Made by a program: the position numbers and the translations under genes
Notes under the pieces: model-generated
The model's database searches: none
What the model was told of the DNA's origin: nothing
What the model saw: only the letters and a program-made list of their open reading frames with translations
Shown: in pieces, positions 7,891 to 18,409 of the stretch
How the letters are laid out: the number at the start of each line of letters is the position of its first letter
Numbering within the stretch: position 1 is the first letter of the stretch
NCBI RefSeq assembly: GCF_003672135.1
Contig: NC_039517.1
Location: 13,292,601 to 13,356,600 of the forward strand
DNA length: 64,000 bases
DNA from: Ooceraea biroi
Lineage: Eukaryota; Arthropoda; Insecta; Hymenoptera; Formicidae
Reading direction: 5' to 3'

Positions 7891-10800
7891 GTATTATCTA
7901 TTTTTTTGTATTATATTTTCTTATTTTTCTTTTCTTCTTTTCTTCTATTTTCTCTTTTGTCCTCATTTAAAATAGTTCCGCCGTTGTGATTGATTGTAAG
8001 TATTGATGATACATAAATTACACATGCGCGTATACTTTACGACTGTATAGTAAATTATATCATGCATTTATGACACTAATTTTTAATAAATATCAAATAT
8101 TAGTACAGTTTGTTCCGCCAGGAAAATTCACAGTAACAATTTTTTTTGACGACACCACTGGCAACTTTATTAAAACGTCGTTTTTTCTTAATTTTAATAT
8201 AGTTGCCAGTGGTGTCATAAAAAAAATTGTTTAATAAATATGTAAATAAATATTTTTTTTGCTGCTTTATTCCTCTTACAAAGTCCACGTTATTCAAACA
8301 GCTTAGAATCGAATTTCTTTGCGACCACGTGTCTTTACGACCACGTGTCGATATGACCACGTGTCTATACGTGTATATACTATGTAGTACTGTGCCTATT
8401 GTAAGCGACCGATCAGTGTTTCTCATCCTAGACATAAGGGGCTTAGTGGACTATACGCATGCGCGTATACTTTATGACTATCTATTATACAATACGTTTC
8501 ACTTGTTGCTGCTCAAAAACGTTTTAGAGTTTTATTTTACACGTTATTGGCAAAATTAAGTATACCCTGTTCTTACATTATTATTCCAGTTGGCCTGGTT
8601 TGAAAAACATTTGTAAAGAAGAGGAGCACAAAGAATATCTAGACTTTAAGGAAGTAGTAAGAGCACAATTAAACTGTAGAAAAGAATTGCGCCTTTTTTT
8701 AACGAAACTGAGCGAAAAGCATTATTATTGCTTTTATGAATCTTTGTTGAGTGAAGATATTACTTGGCGCATGTGGTTGGACGAGTATCGTTATCGGAGC
8801 CACTCGAAAAAAGTATTTGTCGAGGAGAAAGAGCTTGATGCATTAATGCATTCTAATAAAGTGACACATCACTTATATTATTATTTACTTATGGATGAGT
8901 TAAGAAGTTTATATAAACGATCACAGAGGTGAGATTCAATCAATGATGAATATTTTTAAAAGTTTCTATGGATAATTAAGTAATACTATAACGTATATGT
9001 TAAAAAGATAAAATACTTATTGCACAATTAATATACAAAATGTTTTAATTTTTAGTGAACATAGGACTGATCTCACATATATTTATTATGGAAAAGAGCT
9101 TCTGCCACATGTGAGGCATTATTATCTAAAACCCATGTGGCATGAATTTATGAATCGTCCTATTAAGCAGCAGATATTGGAAGAGGCGGCAACTCTTGTT
9201 GCACAATGGTTCCAACCGGAGCAACATATCTCTTACTCGTATGTAACAACGGAGCTGGAGAATATTGCACAACAAGTGATGGAGCGTCTTGAAGTTGTGA
9301 ATCCTCAGCATCAAATATTCTCGGTATCTTGTGAACAGATCTCGTCTTGGAAATCCAATAATATCGATAAAGATGAATGGAACAAGAGTGATGCAAGAGA
9401 GATTTTATATATTCTTTCCGAGATATTATTCCAGAAACAAAAGTTCCAAGGAATTAGAACTTTTGGGAATACAGATTTCCTTCAAAACTACTTATGTATA
9501 AATTACGTAAGTTATAGCTTATAATACATTAGAATCAGATTATGTATAGCTTCATATTATTTTTTAAACGTTAATATCTTTGTCTCTTAAATTGCGACAG
9601 GTTTTAAAAGAAAAGTGTGGTTATATTGTTCTATTGGTAATCGTATTCCAGGCTGTTGCCAGAAGACTTGGGGTATGCTGTAAACTATTGTCTTTTCCTG
9701 TACCTGAAGTTTTGAGGGAAGATTATTGGTTATTGCAGTGGAAGCCAAAATGGTTAAACTAATTTTTATTTGGATTAATTACATCTTTCTTAAATTTTCA
9801 TTTTTTTCGAACTTATATATATTTTTCCATTTTATTTTATTGCAGTAATGTAACAAATCCTGATGATGAGTTTTTGTATATCGATGTCTTACACGGTGGA
9901 ATCATTTTTAATAAAAATAACTGGTCCAGAATTTGTGAGGTTGCACAATGTTCCATAAGTTCTGATGGATATTGCAGAATAAATTCCGTAGAGGTAATTA
10001 TGTATAAAATATCATATCTATTAAATGAAACAAGAATTCATAAAATTAACGATTCAAATATAAGTAGTCACAAACACATGCAATTTGGTATAGATTTATT
10101 AAATCTCTGATACATCAAATTCGTTCATAATTCAGAAAAACAATGTTTTGTTTTCAATAATTTTAGTTTTATTTATGAATATGATGTTCGTTTTAGCTGA
10201 CAGCATATTTGAGTTGCTGTTTTACTGCAGCAAACGATTTTGTTGATTCTGTTTATCATCACATAAACTGGAAGAATGAAGTTTGTTGGTTTTCGGAGCT
10301 TCTAGATCTCTTAAAACAAAAAGGAATATATATGACGATGGTAAATTCTGATACGTGGAGACCAAATTATGGAATACTTGTTACTTTTTGTAAGTTGCTA
10401 CAGGTACGTCAATAAATTTATAACTAAAGAAAAGAAAGGAAAATAAAATTTCTGCAGTTTTCTCATTTTTCTTTTGCATAAGATTAATTCATGTTTATTG
10501 ATTAATATATTTTTGCATGATGAAAATGTCTCCATATAATAATGAACACTTTATTTAGTCTTTTACATAAATCTTTTCATTACAAGTATTGATATGTTTT
10601 GAAGTAAGCATATTATCACATATTTGTCAAGATATTTATAAACTATCTGCTGGAAGAAAAGTTTTCTAAACAAATTTCGTGTTTTTACATATGTGCAGAC
10701 TGAATCCATTATTATACGCAATCCAAGCAGATGCATCGATTTTGCACGAGATATAGTAATAACCAAGAGCAGATCTGGGGTACGTGTGTGTGCGGGCTCG

Positions 10801-12109
10801 TGCGTGCGCGCGCGCGCGTGTGTGTGATTTATAAAGATTCTACACCATGTGTACATAAAGAAACATAAGCAGAATATTCTGCGAATAATTATGTTATTTT
10901 AGTTATTTTACGTCACGATGACATTCTGAAAAAGATGATCTCCTTATATAATATAATACAAGAGGAAAAGGAAGCATAAATGTATAAAAATGTAGAAATG
11001 TAGATTCTAATCTTGATTGTGCATTAAATTTGAGCAGCTCGCGAGCGTTACTGACGATGGAAACCGCTATTATTATATACTTATGTAGACCCCACAAGTC
11101 GTTTACTCCAATTTACCTCCTTTCAAAAGATCATCTCTTTTGGAAATGTGTTTGAAGTTACAACAGAAACAGATTACTACAAATTACCAGAAAGATATAA
11201 TTATTTCGTATCATTACTTTTCACTTTCTAGTCATATGAAGAACAATTCGCGCCCGAACCGAAAAAGAGGACACCAGAAATGAGATTCGCGGTTGGTATG
11301 ATCGTGAAAAATGTCGAGTTGGATCTGACGGGCGTGATAATCGGATGGCTGGACACAAAACCTTGGCAAATGTATCCTGATTCGCCAGACGGATGTTATT
11401 ACATAGTTCTTTGCGAAGACTTGCCACATGAATTTCAAGGTATAAACACACACTGTATTATATAAATTGTGTTATTCCGAGTTATGTATATTTACTATAT
11501 ACAGGGTGTTTTTAAAAGGTCTGGTCAAACTTTAACCACAGATGTTACGTATCAAAACAAAGCAAAATGTCCATATAAACATGGGTCCGGAAATGCTCCC
11601 CTTCTGAGATAACACAAGATAAAGTCACTTCATAGGCTTCTTTGGCTCAATTACTGTAGTAATGTTTTTTTTGTTTCGTCGCGGAGAAAACCTGCGCCAA
11701 GTTCGATCCCGGCCTTGGGGCAGCGGGGGATATGGGGATTGTTACCACTCTAAAAATCCCATCGTCGCCTGCCTCGAGTGAGTGGCGGAGGGACACCGGA
11801 ATCTCTCACGAAAACGCCGTGAACTCCGTCCTCGCCTACGGGGAGGACGCCCAGTTGCGCACAGAATAAATCGGACACAACAGGTTTAGTGAAGGGTGTA
11901 TATTACTTGGACACAGTTCAATTGGACACGTTGCAAATGGACACCGTTCACTTGGACACCGTGCAGTTGGACACCGTGCAGTTGGACACCGTTAACTTGC
12001 ACACCGTGCAGTTGGACACAGAAAAATGCACACCGTTCACTTGGACACAGAAAAATGCAAACTGTGCAGTTGGACACGAAAAGATGGACATAGTTTGTTT
12101 GTTTGCGCG

Positions 12110-12143
<34 letters not shown>

Positions 12144-13973
12144 TCGAAGGGGGGGGATGGAAAACGCTTTTTTTCATGTCTTTCCGTGTCGAAATAAATG
12201 GTGTCCAACTGCACAGTTTGCAGTTTTCTGTGTCCAACTGCACAGTTTGCATTTTTCTGTGTCTAACTGCACAGTTTGCATTTTTCTGTGTCCAATTGCA
12301 CAGTTTGCATTTTTCTGTGTCCAACTGCACGGTGTGCAAGTTAACGGTGTCCAACCGCACGGTGTCCAAGTGCACGGTGTCCAAGTGAACGGTGTCCAAG
12401 TGAACGGTATGCAATTTTCGGTGTCCAAATAAACGGTGTCCACTTGCAACGTGTCCAAATAAACTGTGTCCAACTGAGGCGCTCCTTTAGTGAATCGGAC
12501 ACGGACCCAATCGGACACAATAAGAAACGGACACAGTGATAATCGTACACAACGCTAATCGGACACAGTGGCAATCGGACACATTGTCAATCGAACACAG
12601 TGGTTGCCAATTGCACACAGTAGGAAACGGACACAGTGGTTGCAATCGGACACAGTAGGAAATGGACACACGGGGGTTGCAATCGGACACAGTAGAAAAC
12701 GGACACATGTTTCGTGACAGTTTCATTCTAATAAGGAAGAGTCAAAATTAGATATAAAGTAAACATTGCTTTGTCTTGCAAAGTACATGCGTGGATACAG
12801 TGTGGATACTTTCCCAGTATAAACTTTCTTTAATATTATTAATTTTTTATGCTAAGAAAGTATATGCTTAGGTGGAAGAGCACGAGGAGACGGGCTTCGC
12901 CCGTCACCTAGTACTCTTCCACATAAAAAAAAAAACTTTGGGGTGACCAAAAGTACTGCGTGGAAGTTACAATGTAGAACTTTGCTTTGCGTGGAACCTC
13001 GCTTCATATACTCTCAGTATATGCTTTCTAAATTTATTAAATATCGCACGTATGCGCAAAGTAAGCATGGTAGCATCGCTACGCCACATAAGAAATAGAA
13101 ATAGAAAAGTCCTTACAAGTAACATTTCCAGGTTAGGAAAACTGTCACGGAACATGTGTCCGTTTCCTACTGTGTCCGATGCAACCACTGTGTGTCCATT
13201 TCCTATTGTGTCCGATTGCAACCACTGTGTGTCCGTTTCCTACTGTGCGCAATTGACACTGTGTCCGTTTTCTACTGTGTCCGATTGCAACCCCCGTGTG
13301 TCCATCTACTGTGTCCGATTGCACCACTGTGTCCGTCTACTGTGGCATCAAATGTTCTGTGTCCGATTGCCACTGTGTCCGATTAGCGTTGTGTACGATT
13401 ATCACTGTGTCCGTTTCTTATTGTGTCCGATTGGGTCCGTGTCCGATTCACTAAATCTGTTGTGTCCGATTTATTCTGTGCGCAACTGGGCGTCACTCCC
13501 TGATTCTTAGAGTGGTAAAAATCCCCATATCCCCCGCTGCCCCAAGGCCGGGATCAAACTTGGTGCAGGTTTTCTCCGCGACGAAACAAAAAAAACATTA
13601 CTACAGTAATTGAGCCAAAGAAGCCTATGAAGTGACTTTATCTTGTGTTATCTCAGAAGGGGAGCATTTCCGGACCCATGTTTATATGGACATTGTGCTT
13701 TGTTTTGATACCTAACATCTGTGGTTAAAGTTTGACCAGACCTTTTAGAAACACCCTGTATAGTAACATGCATGTATATTTTTTATTTCAGTGACTTTGG
13801 AGACGGTAAATAAGCCAGAACCTATCAATAGCGATGAAATCGGCAGATACTTTTCCAATTTCAATGGTAGTTTTTATACGCCAAATGAAGTGCTGGCAAA
13901 AGAGTATGCAGAAGACGTGGTATACTTAACTACTCACCTGTTACGACAACTTACCCTTAATATCAACCCTTAA
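7730..13973 (+). CDS. FBXO21: FBXO21-like F-box protein, nine exons
   Basis: Exons 7730-7890, 8590-8928, 9056-9506, 9601-9752, 9846-9993, 10197-10403, about 10701-10779, 11232-11439 and 13792-13973, all with GT-AG introns and matching phases, give about 640 residues (human FBXO21 has 628). Residues 4-45 are an F-box that would bind SKP1; the middle carries the SirB1/transglutaminase-like motifs VARRLG (exon 4) and YID..HGG (exon 5); exon 8 encodes the YccV/HspQ-type domain (RFAVGMIV..GVIIGW). In the known family this is the substrate receptor of an SCF ubiquitin ligase. The ATG at 7730 is chosen because the longer ORF starts with TTG. Intron 8 holds a 2.25-kb inverted-repeat element and a Copia element begins about 30 bp after the stop. 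All exons are open, so the protein looks intact; effects on mRNA 3' end formation are unknown. Confidence 0.85.
8132..8232. mobile_element. 100-bp palindromic MITE in intron 1
   Basis: Inverted arms aacaattttttttgacgac-accactggcaact and agttgccagtggtgtcat-aaaaaaaattgtt flank a short AT-rich loop. No coding content. Flanking TTATTA-type duplications are not certain. Confidence 0.7.
8320..8369. repeat. Three tandem CACGTG-containing units
   Basis: Three 16-17 bp units (gaccacgtgtctttac, gaccacgtgtcgatat, gaccacgtgtctatac) in intron 1. Each holds the palindromic E-box CACGTG, a possible bHLH-factor site; it may also be a chance minisatellite. Confidence 0.8.
8590..8928 (+). CDS. FBXO21: FBXO21-like exon 2
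   Basis: Acceptor ttattccag, donor gtgaga. 339 bp, phase 2 to phase 2. Encodes a charged helical segment (LNCRKEL..., ..HHLYYYLLMDELRSLYKRSQ) that follows the F-box in FBXO21. Confidence 0.8.
9056..9506 (+). CDS. FBXO21: FBXO21-like exon 3
   Basis: Acceptor ..tttttag, donor gtaagt. 451 bp. Encodes LTYIYYGKELLPHVRHYYLK and a helix-rich segment with EEAATLVAQWFQPEQ, the part before the transglutaminase-like core in this family. Ends in phase 0. Confidence 0.8.
9601..9752 (+). CDS. FBXO21: FBXO21-like exon 4 (transglutaminase-like core)
   Basis: Acceptor ttgcgacag, donor gttaaa. Contains VLKEKCGY..., then the family motif VARRLGV followed by LLSFP. Ends in phase 2. The GT donor is gttaaa, weaker than its neighbours, but the phase match to exon 5 supports it. 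Confidence 0.75.
9846..9993 (+). CDS. FBXO21: FBXO21-like exon 5
   Basis: Acceptor tttattgcag, donor gtaatt. Encodes DDEFLYIDVLHGG, matching the YID...GG motif of the SirB1-like region. Ends in phase 0. Confidence 0.78.
10197..10403 (+). CDS. FBXO21: FBXO21-like exon 6
   Basis: Acceptor cgttttag, donor gtacgt. 207 bp, phase 0 to phase 0. Encodes helices (FTAANDFVDSVYHHINW..., ..YGILVTFCKLLQ) that precede the YccV-type domain. Confidence 0.78.
10701..10779 (+). CDS. FBXO21: FBXO21-like exon 7 (symmetric cassette exon)
   Basis: Acceptor atatgtgcag, donor gtacgtgtg. Phase 0 to phase 0. Its sequence resembles the two exon 7 copies of paralog 1 in length and in the ..IVITKSRSG end. The donor runs straight into a GT/CG microsatellite. 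Confidence 0.6.
10780..11231 (+). other. FBXO21-like intron 7
   Basis: A (GT)n/(CG)n tract at about 10785-10826, then AT-rich sequence. The first 80 bases align with intron 7b at 5165-5240 (ataaagatt..ac..ataaagaaa). No other feature. Confidence 0.7.
11232..11439 (+). CDS. FBXO21: FBXO21-like exon 8 (YccV/HspQ-type domain)
   Basis: Acceptor cactttctag, donor gtataa. Encodes MRFAVGMIVKN, GVIIGW and CYYIVLCED, the small beta-barrel domain shared with bacterial HspQ/YccV. Ends in phase 1, restored by exon 9. Confidence 0.82.
11890..12475. repeat. Inverted TTGGACAC minisatellite pair
   Basis: 11890-12080 repeats units such as cagttggacaccgtg and cacttggacaccgtt about every 16 bp; 12190-12475 holds the reverse complement (gtgtccaactgcacag). 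Between them lies a CG/CA tract with a G run (12103-12160). ORFs in all six frames here are artefacts of the repeat. Confidence 0.9.
12490..13485. repeat. Inverted TCGGACAC minisatellite pair
   Basis: 12490-12715 repeats caatcggacacagt(a/g)g-type units; 13155-13485 is the inverted counterpart (gtgtccgattgcaacc). The spacer (12716-13150) contains a short hairpin (gacgggcttcgcccgtc, about 12892) and no gene. Confidence 0.9.
13792..13973 (+). CDS. FBXO21: FBXO21-like exon 9 and stop
   Basis: Acceptor ttttatttcag. Encodes the end of the protein (..NKPEPINSDEIGRYF..YTPNEVLAKEYAEDVVYL..) to TAA at 13971-13973. The match to exon 9 of paralog 1 supports exon and frame. Confidence 0.8.
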
Positions 13974-14003
13974 TAGCACGGAAGTATTCTTTTTTAATAA
14001 TCT

Positions 14004-14471
14004 TGAGAAAACGTGAAATTACGTACGCGCAGTGTTCTGGGTGCACACTTTAACCGGTCTTTATTCAACGAAACAAAAGAAATAATACACAACACGTTTG
14101 ACTGTTCTAAACAACTAAATATGATAATAATCACGACAATGGCGAGCATGTGGTACATGCGTGCCACCACGATAGCGAACGAACGACTTCTGCCGCGAAC
14201 AAAGAAAACGAAATAGGGGTGGTGCGACGACGTCGCCTCGCGCGCGAAACTAAAACGATTTGTATCACTACGCGCAATGCCGTAGGGTCCGATTAGGTGC
14301 CACTTTCTTACAAAATAAAAGCTCGAAAAACCATAATCCTTAAGGCTACGTTCAAAAACACTACCCGAGTGCCCCAGTGTATCATTTTATCCTTGTTGTT
14401 CAGCGAATAAACAACAAGGATAAAATGATACACTGGGGCACTCGAGTGATGTTTTCAAACGCAGCCTAACA
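14004..14471 (-). repeat. Copia 3' LTR, split by a MITE
   Basis: 14004-14343 plus 14470-14471 gives 342 bp with TG..CA type ends, the same length as the partner LTR at 56130-56471. The MITE at 14344-14466 removes just the terminal CA from the body of the LTR. A purine-rich tract (rc of ctcccggtttttgagag) lies directly inside. Confidence 0.85.
14344..14466. mobile_element. 123-bp MITE with TAA target duplication
   Basis: Inverted ends GGCTACGTTCAAAAACA and, on the other side, GGCTGCGTTTGAAAACA (rc), flanked by TAA on both sides (14341-14343, 14467-14469). A 3-bp TAA duplication fits PIF/Harbinger. The arms continue inward (gtgccccagtgtatcatttt / aaaatgatacactggggcac), so the element is almost wholly palindromic. 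Removing it restores the Copia LTR end. Confidence 0.85.
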
Positions 14472-15060
14472 CTCCCGGTTTTTGAGAGCTTCTAAACTTA
14501 TTCTACACATGCCAATTCTCACTCGCAAATTACAAAATAAATCCGCGAGTTGATCTCTGCTAGGCATATAATTAATATCGATATCTCCGCATGTGTATTT
14601 TTCACGAATGAAATGATAACGAATATCAATGTGTTTACTTCTCTTATGGAATTCGGGATTCCTTATAATTTTGATAGCACTTTGATTATCAACGTTTATG
14701 ACCGGAACGTTTGTCCATTGATATCCACTATCATTTAATAATTGTTTAAGCCAAATCGCTTCTTTAACTGATTCGCAAGCCGCAATGTACTCCGCTTCTG
14801 TTGTACTAACATAAGTGACACGGTTCTTTGGCGAATAGAGCCCCACGTAACAGCTCCGTCAGCTAATTTAAATAAATAGCCACTAGTTGAACGTCTGGTA
14901 TCGAGATCTCCAGCGTAGTCAGCATCTGAGTATCCCTGAAGACATGCGTTTTCAACTAAACCATTATACAAAATACCCATATCAATTATACCTTTTAAAT
15001 AACGAAAAACATTCTTAAGTACGCGCCAATGCTGCTCATCATATCCTATTCTAAAAAGGC
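14472..15060 (-). pseudogene. Copia RNase H region
   Basis: The - strand encodes YSDADYAGD, then in a second frame VSTTEAEYIAACES and VINVDNQSAIKI...RSKHIDIRYHFIRE, the standard end of Copia polyproteins. A frameshift near 14840 splits it. RNase H would remove template RNA during reverse transcription; this copy cannot make the full domain. Confidence 0.85.
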
Positions 15061-15074
15061 GTGTAACTCCTTGA

Positions 15075-15300
15075 AATTTTTTTTTATCGCATATTGAGGC
15101 CTCTTTTCCGCGACGCTGATTGGTTCTCTCGCTTGGCTCGAACTTCGTGTTGCGAATGTCAGAATGTCATAGTCGCTGTCAGTGCGGTTATATTGACAAT
15201 TTTATTTATTATATTATTTTTATTTTTTTTTATTTTTTATTTTATTTATAGCGCGCGTAGCGCGCGCCTGTGTGCTAGTCTGAAAATAAAACGACTTAAA
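15075..15300. other. Probable small insertion in Copia pol
   Basis: Copia RNase H homology stops at about 15070 and RT-end homology resumes at about 15300 (NYLSR on the - strand). Between them lies a non-Copia segment with a long T/A-rich run and a short palindrome gcgcgcgtagcgcgcgc. It may be a SINE or MITE; no target duplication is clear. Confidence 0.4.
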
Positions 15301-15498
15301 TAGTTCACTATAAACGCAATGTCCGGTCGCGTCACGTTTGCAAGGAACATTAAACTGCCAATGGCCTGATGATAAGGTATATTATTACGCATATCGTTTT
15401 CTCCCGTTGAAACTAAACTTCTAAATCCGCAGGAGTCTCTTTAACTTTCGCATCTAACATATTAAAACGTTGCAAAATGCGTTTAACATAAGAGGATC
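15300..15498 (-). pseudogene. Copia reverse transcriptase, C-terminal part (left of BEL1)
   Basis: The - strand encodes SYVKRILQRFNMLDAKVKETPAD and SLMFLANVTRPDI, the conserved segment between the RT palm and RNase H of Copia. It continues the RT at 52896-53351 across the BEL1 insertion. Confidence 0.75.
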
Positions 15499-15829
15499 TG
15501 TTCAAACTTTAATCGGAATTAAGTTAATCATTTCGCACAAGTTTATTCTCTTCCGCTTCCTTTCTTCTAAGTCGGTCCCCGGTGGATCGAGTAGCTGGGG
15601 CTCGATAGGGAAGGAAGGTTGAGGTCGAGGATTAAACTTTATTCGGCATATTTCGTCTTTATTTGCGTTCCGATAAATTCAATACATAGAATAATGTTCG
15701 CGGAATTTGGTGTTTTTCTGCTTCTCGGCAGGGCGATATTTTCTATATTCGATCGATAGCCGCGCCGATACAAACATCGATACACCGCACCGCACGCGTC
15801 CCGCCTCACCAAGCTCGCGACATCGTTAG
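15499..15829 (+). repeat. BEL1 5' LTR, left part
   Basis: Starts tgttcaaactttaatcgg, the same as the 3' LTR at 52341, and follows it to gacatcgt, where the hAT element enters. The last 8 bases (atcgttag) are the hAT target duplication. Confidence 0.9.
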
Positions 15830-16143
15830 CAGTGATGCAAACTTCATACCCTTAGCACCATCGATACTGCACCATGGTGCTCACGCAACAAGCGCGAATC
15901 CGTGTCCGTGTGCGCTCCGCGCTCGGCGGCGGCTCGGCTGAGCTCGACGGCGACTCGGCTGAGCTCGGCTCTGCTTCGGACATTCCATGAAGTGGGCCAC
16001 GACGCGCTTCTTGTTGCGTGTTGTAATATTAATATTAATATTAATTAATTAATATTAATATTATTATTAATTTATTTTATAGTCTTTATAAAACTATAAA
16101 CTTTACACACACAAGCCGTAAACTTATATATATATATATATAT
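15830..16143. repeat. hAT left terminal inverted repeat
   Basis: About 310 bp mirrored at 39937-40222, including the gcgctccgcgctcggcgg block, the gcgcttcttgttgcgtgtt block and the aagccgtaaactta block. The left copy has one extra gctcgacggcgactcggct unit. Confidence 0.9.
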
Positions 16144-16156
16144 AGTATAAATTTAA

Positions 16157-16277
16157 CTTCTTCAACGATACCTAGTGAGGTTCAATGCTTACTTCAATTG
16201 GGTGGCAATTTTTCTTTACCAATTATTAATAAAAAGAAGTCGGTAGTTGAATTTGTTAAAAGTATTGAATCGAATAC
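16157..16277 (+). pseudogene. PLE ORF, N-terminal fragment
   Basis: Frame ..QCLLQLGGNFSLPI..VEFVKSIESN. If 16278-18629 is removed together with one copy of AATAC, this joins in frame to ..KYLKFDIQSA.. at 18635. That proves both the insertion and the PLE identity. Confidence 0.8.
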
Positions 16278-16860
16278 TGTTACGTCCAGGAGACTTCACG
16301 GTTCCTCGCTTCCATAATAAAAATATTAAATTTAGAAATAGGAAAAAGTAACAAATAAGAACTAAACCCCACCAACGGAAAAAATGACCGAACGAGCGCA
16401 GGGGGGCCAGGTGGACAGGCGTTACGCCAACCATAAGGCTCGCAGCTTTTCCAATCCCAACTGCGCTCGGCCGGAACGTCCGATAGGTAATAAACAACCA
16501 GAATTAAGAGCTAAAATCACTTAGCGAAGACAGCTCCAGAACCTGGAAAAGCGGAGCGGTACCCGCTGACGACAATAAAAGTAATCCACCACAATTAAAT
16601 ACTGAGAAATCTACCATACATGGGGAGATTCGAACTAGAGATACGACGCAAATGGACTAATGGAAACGTGAGCATGGATTGCAATATGGTAAACGGAGTG
16701 GTCTTCACAAGTGCCGCACTTTAACTTTCAAGAACAAAATCATAAATCTATCGGATGCCAGCTGCAATTCGGGAAAACCAAGCGCTCCAATAGAAATGAA
16801 TTTGTTTTACTCTTCTTTTCTTCTGGGAAACAAATAACCCCCACCTACGCTCTTTTAGCC

Positions 16861-16870
16861 CTATATAAAG
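16861..16870 (+). promoter_or_regulatory. Probable TATA box of the LTR-like element
   Basis: ctatataaag within an otherwise GC-moderate stretch, about 310 bp before the ORF at 17175. The position inside an LTR-like unit fits a retroelement promoter. Confidence 0.5.
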
Positions 16871-17174
16871 GGAACAATTTGGTCAGAGGTCCTCTTCAAT
16901 CTTCAGTTGGCTTACAACACATATCGTACTGTTTCGTTCTCGTGATCGGGACATCGAGCTTAAATCTTAGAGTCAGTGTTGGACTCCACCCGAGGGACCT
17001 CTGGTCAGGTTGGCTCCCTCCTCAAACGCATTGACGATCAACTCCATCCAAGAAGCGGTACCAGAAAAGTAAGCCTAAGTTCATTATTAATTTCATTTTA
17101 CTTCCCTCCAACCGTCTTCGTGGTTTCATTTCGGTTTCTGGCACAAAGAATCAATTCCGTCTTATTTCATTTAA

Positions 17175-17825
17175 GTGTCAAATTTCAATCGCGGACGCAG
17201 AAATACCCCGACAGAAACACAGGCAGAAACTGTGACGTGCAGCCAAGGGACACCTTACACCGATTCAGCACAATTAATAACCGATTCAGCACAATTAACA
17301 ACCGATAACACCGAGCGTTACTCACCCCTTTTTGTGAATATCCCGTCACCTGGATCTAGCGTAATCGGGAATCCATCTTCTTCTCCCAACCACTCCCCCC
17401 TTTCCCTCCTTGAGTTGTCTCCACGGTGGTATTCACCCATCCCCTCTCCTGAGTTCGGGCGGACCCCAAACTCAGCCATCCCTTCCTCTACACCTGAACT
17501 AAGTACCTACCTTCCCTCACCAACTTCAGTCCTTGAGAACCTCGATTTTTTCGGCCTGGCCATCCCTACCATTCCTACATTAAGGGACTTTTCGCAGGGC
17601 GCTTTTCACCTATTATTGGAGTACTTCCTAGATTTCTTTCCCACCTATTCTCTTCCACTCCCTCCTACCACTATAATCTGCTGGCCAGGACCCATAAATA
17701 TTCCTGCTCTCAGGATCGCAGTCGAAAACGCTGGTCCCGACACATTTATACCCTTTATAACCCACCACCGCGTTCATCCTGTATTAATCCCGGCGATTTA
17801 TATTAGAGAGTTTATGTTTAATTAG
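17175..17825 (+). CDS. Proline/serine-rich ORF of unknown function in LTR-like element
   Basis: 216 codons, opening with GTG; no ATG is nearby in frame, so the true start is unclear and might lie beyond an upstream intron (possible donor gtaagc at about 17070). The first two thirds are rich in Ser, Pro and Thr; the rest is hydrophobic with Pro (..IICWPGPINIPALRIAVENAGPDTFIPF..). I do not recognise the family. Its length and lack of stops in an otherwise decayed region are notable. Confidence 0.4.
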   Translation: MSNFNRGRRNTPTETQAETVTCSQGTPYTDSAQLITDSAQLTTDNTERYSPLFVNIPSPGSSVIGNPSSSPNHSPLSLLELSPRWYSPIPSPEFGRTPNSAIPSSTPELSTYLPSPTSVLENLDFFGLAIPTIPTLRDFSQGAFHLLLEYFLDFFPTYSLPLPPTTIICWPGPINIPALRIAVENAGPDTFIPFITHHRVHPVLIPAIYIREFMFN

Positions 17826-18006
17826 GACATTTAAGTATGAATACGGTAGATTTATTTTATTTATCATTATAATTTGAAATATCGAATATGTATCAATAGT
17901 ATAGAGAGTTTAATTTTTGAATTTTTAAATTTATATAGATAACCTAATATTACCTCCATTATGTGTTTCGAAGTTATAATTATCTATCCGTTACCTTAAA
18001 TTATGT

Positions 18007-18065
<59 letters not shown>

Positions 18066-18300
18066 GATGTTCGGAAATGTATCATTCTTCTAATCAGAAC
18101 TTTCTCAAATCTTTTTGTCTTAATTTTAAAGTTAGTCAAAATTACATTTGCGCTATTTATAAGAAAGAGAATCATGAATAAATTTGTACTCCAAATTCTA
18201 AATTATAGTCAAACGTATCAGTAGCGATTCATTAATTTCATTTATGTAACCATTAAACAGAATATATTAGTGGAAATGTTTTAAGTGACAAACCCAAGTT
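17826..18300. other. AT-rich part of LTR-like element with (CA)n
   Basis: A (CA)n microsatellite of about 25 units at 18010-18060 within AT-rich sequence. No gene. Confidence 0.8.
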
Positions 18301-18409
18301 TCATTTATTTCTAACTACCCTCGTATAACATCCCATTCCTTGACAGATCGTACAGGTCCTATCCTTGGTAATAGGGATTCATTTCCCTTACCTAAAAAGG
18401 ACCATCGAG

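Larger units (their letters stand above)
11504..13757. mobile_element. 2.25-kb inverted-repeat element in FBXO21-like intron 8
   Basis: Terminal inverted repeats of about 255 bp start CAGGGTGTTTTTAAAAGG on the left and CAGGGTGTTTCTAAAAGG (rc) on the right, inside TATA flanks, which fits a TA target duplication and Tc1/mariner-like ends. The interior has no transposase, only minisatellite blocks built on GGACAC arranged as two inverted pairs. It is a non-autonomous, almost fully palindromic element. Confidence 0.8.

Noticed and set aside
11690..11730. tRNA B-box-like gttcgatcccgg
   Set aside because: No A box or cloverleaf; it is part of the terminal inverted repeat of the element at 11504-13757 and appears again, changed, at its other end.
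11890..13485. CRISPR-like regular repeats and many overlapping ORFs
   Set aside because: The GGACAC units have no unique spacers of constant length, occur as inverted pairs and lie in an insect-type intron. They are minisatellites; the ORFs are repeat artefacts.
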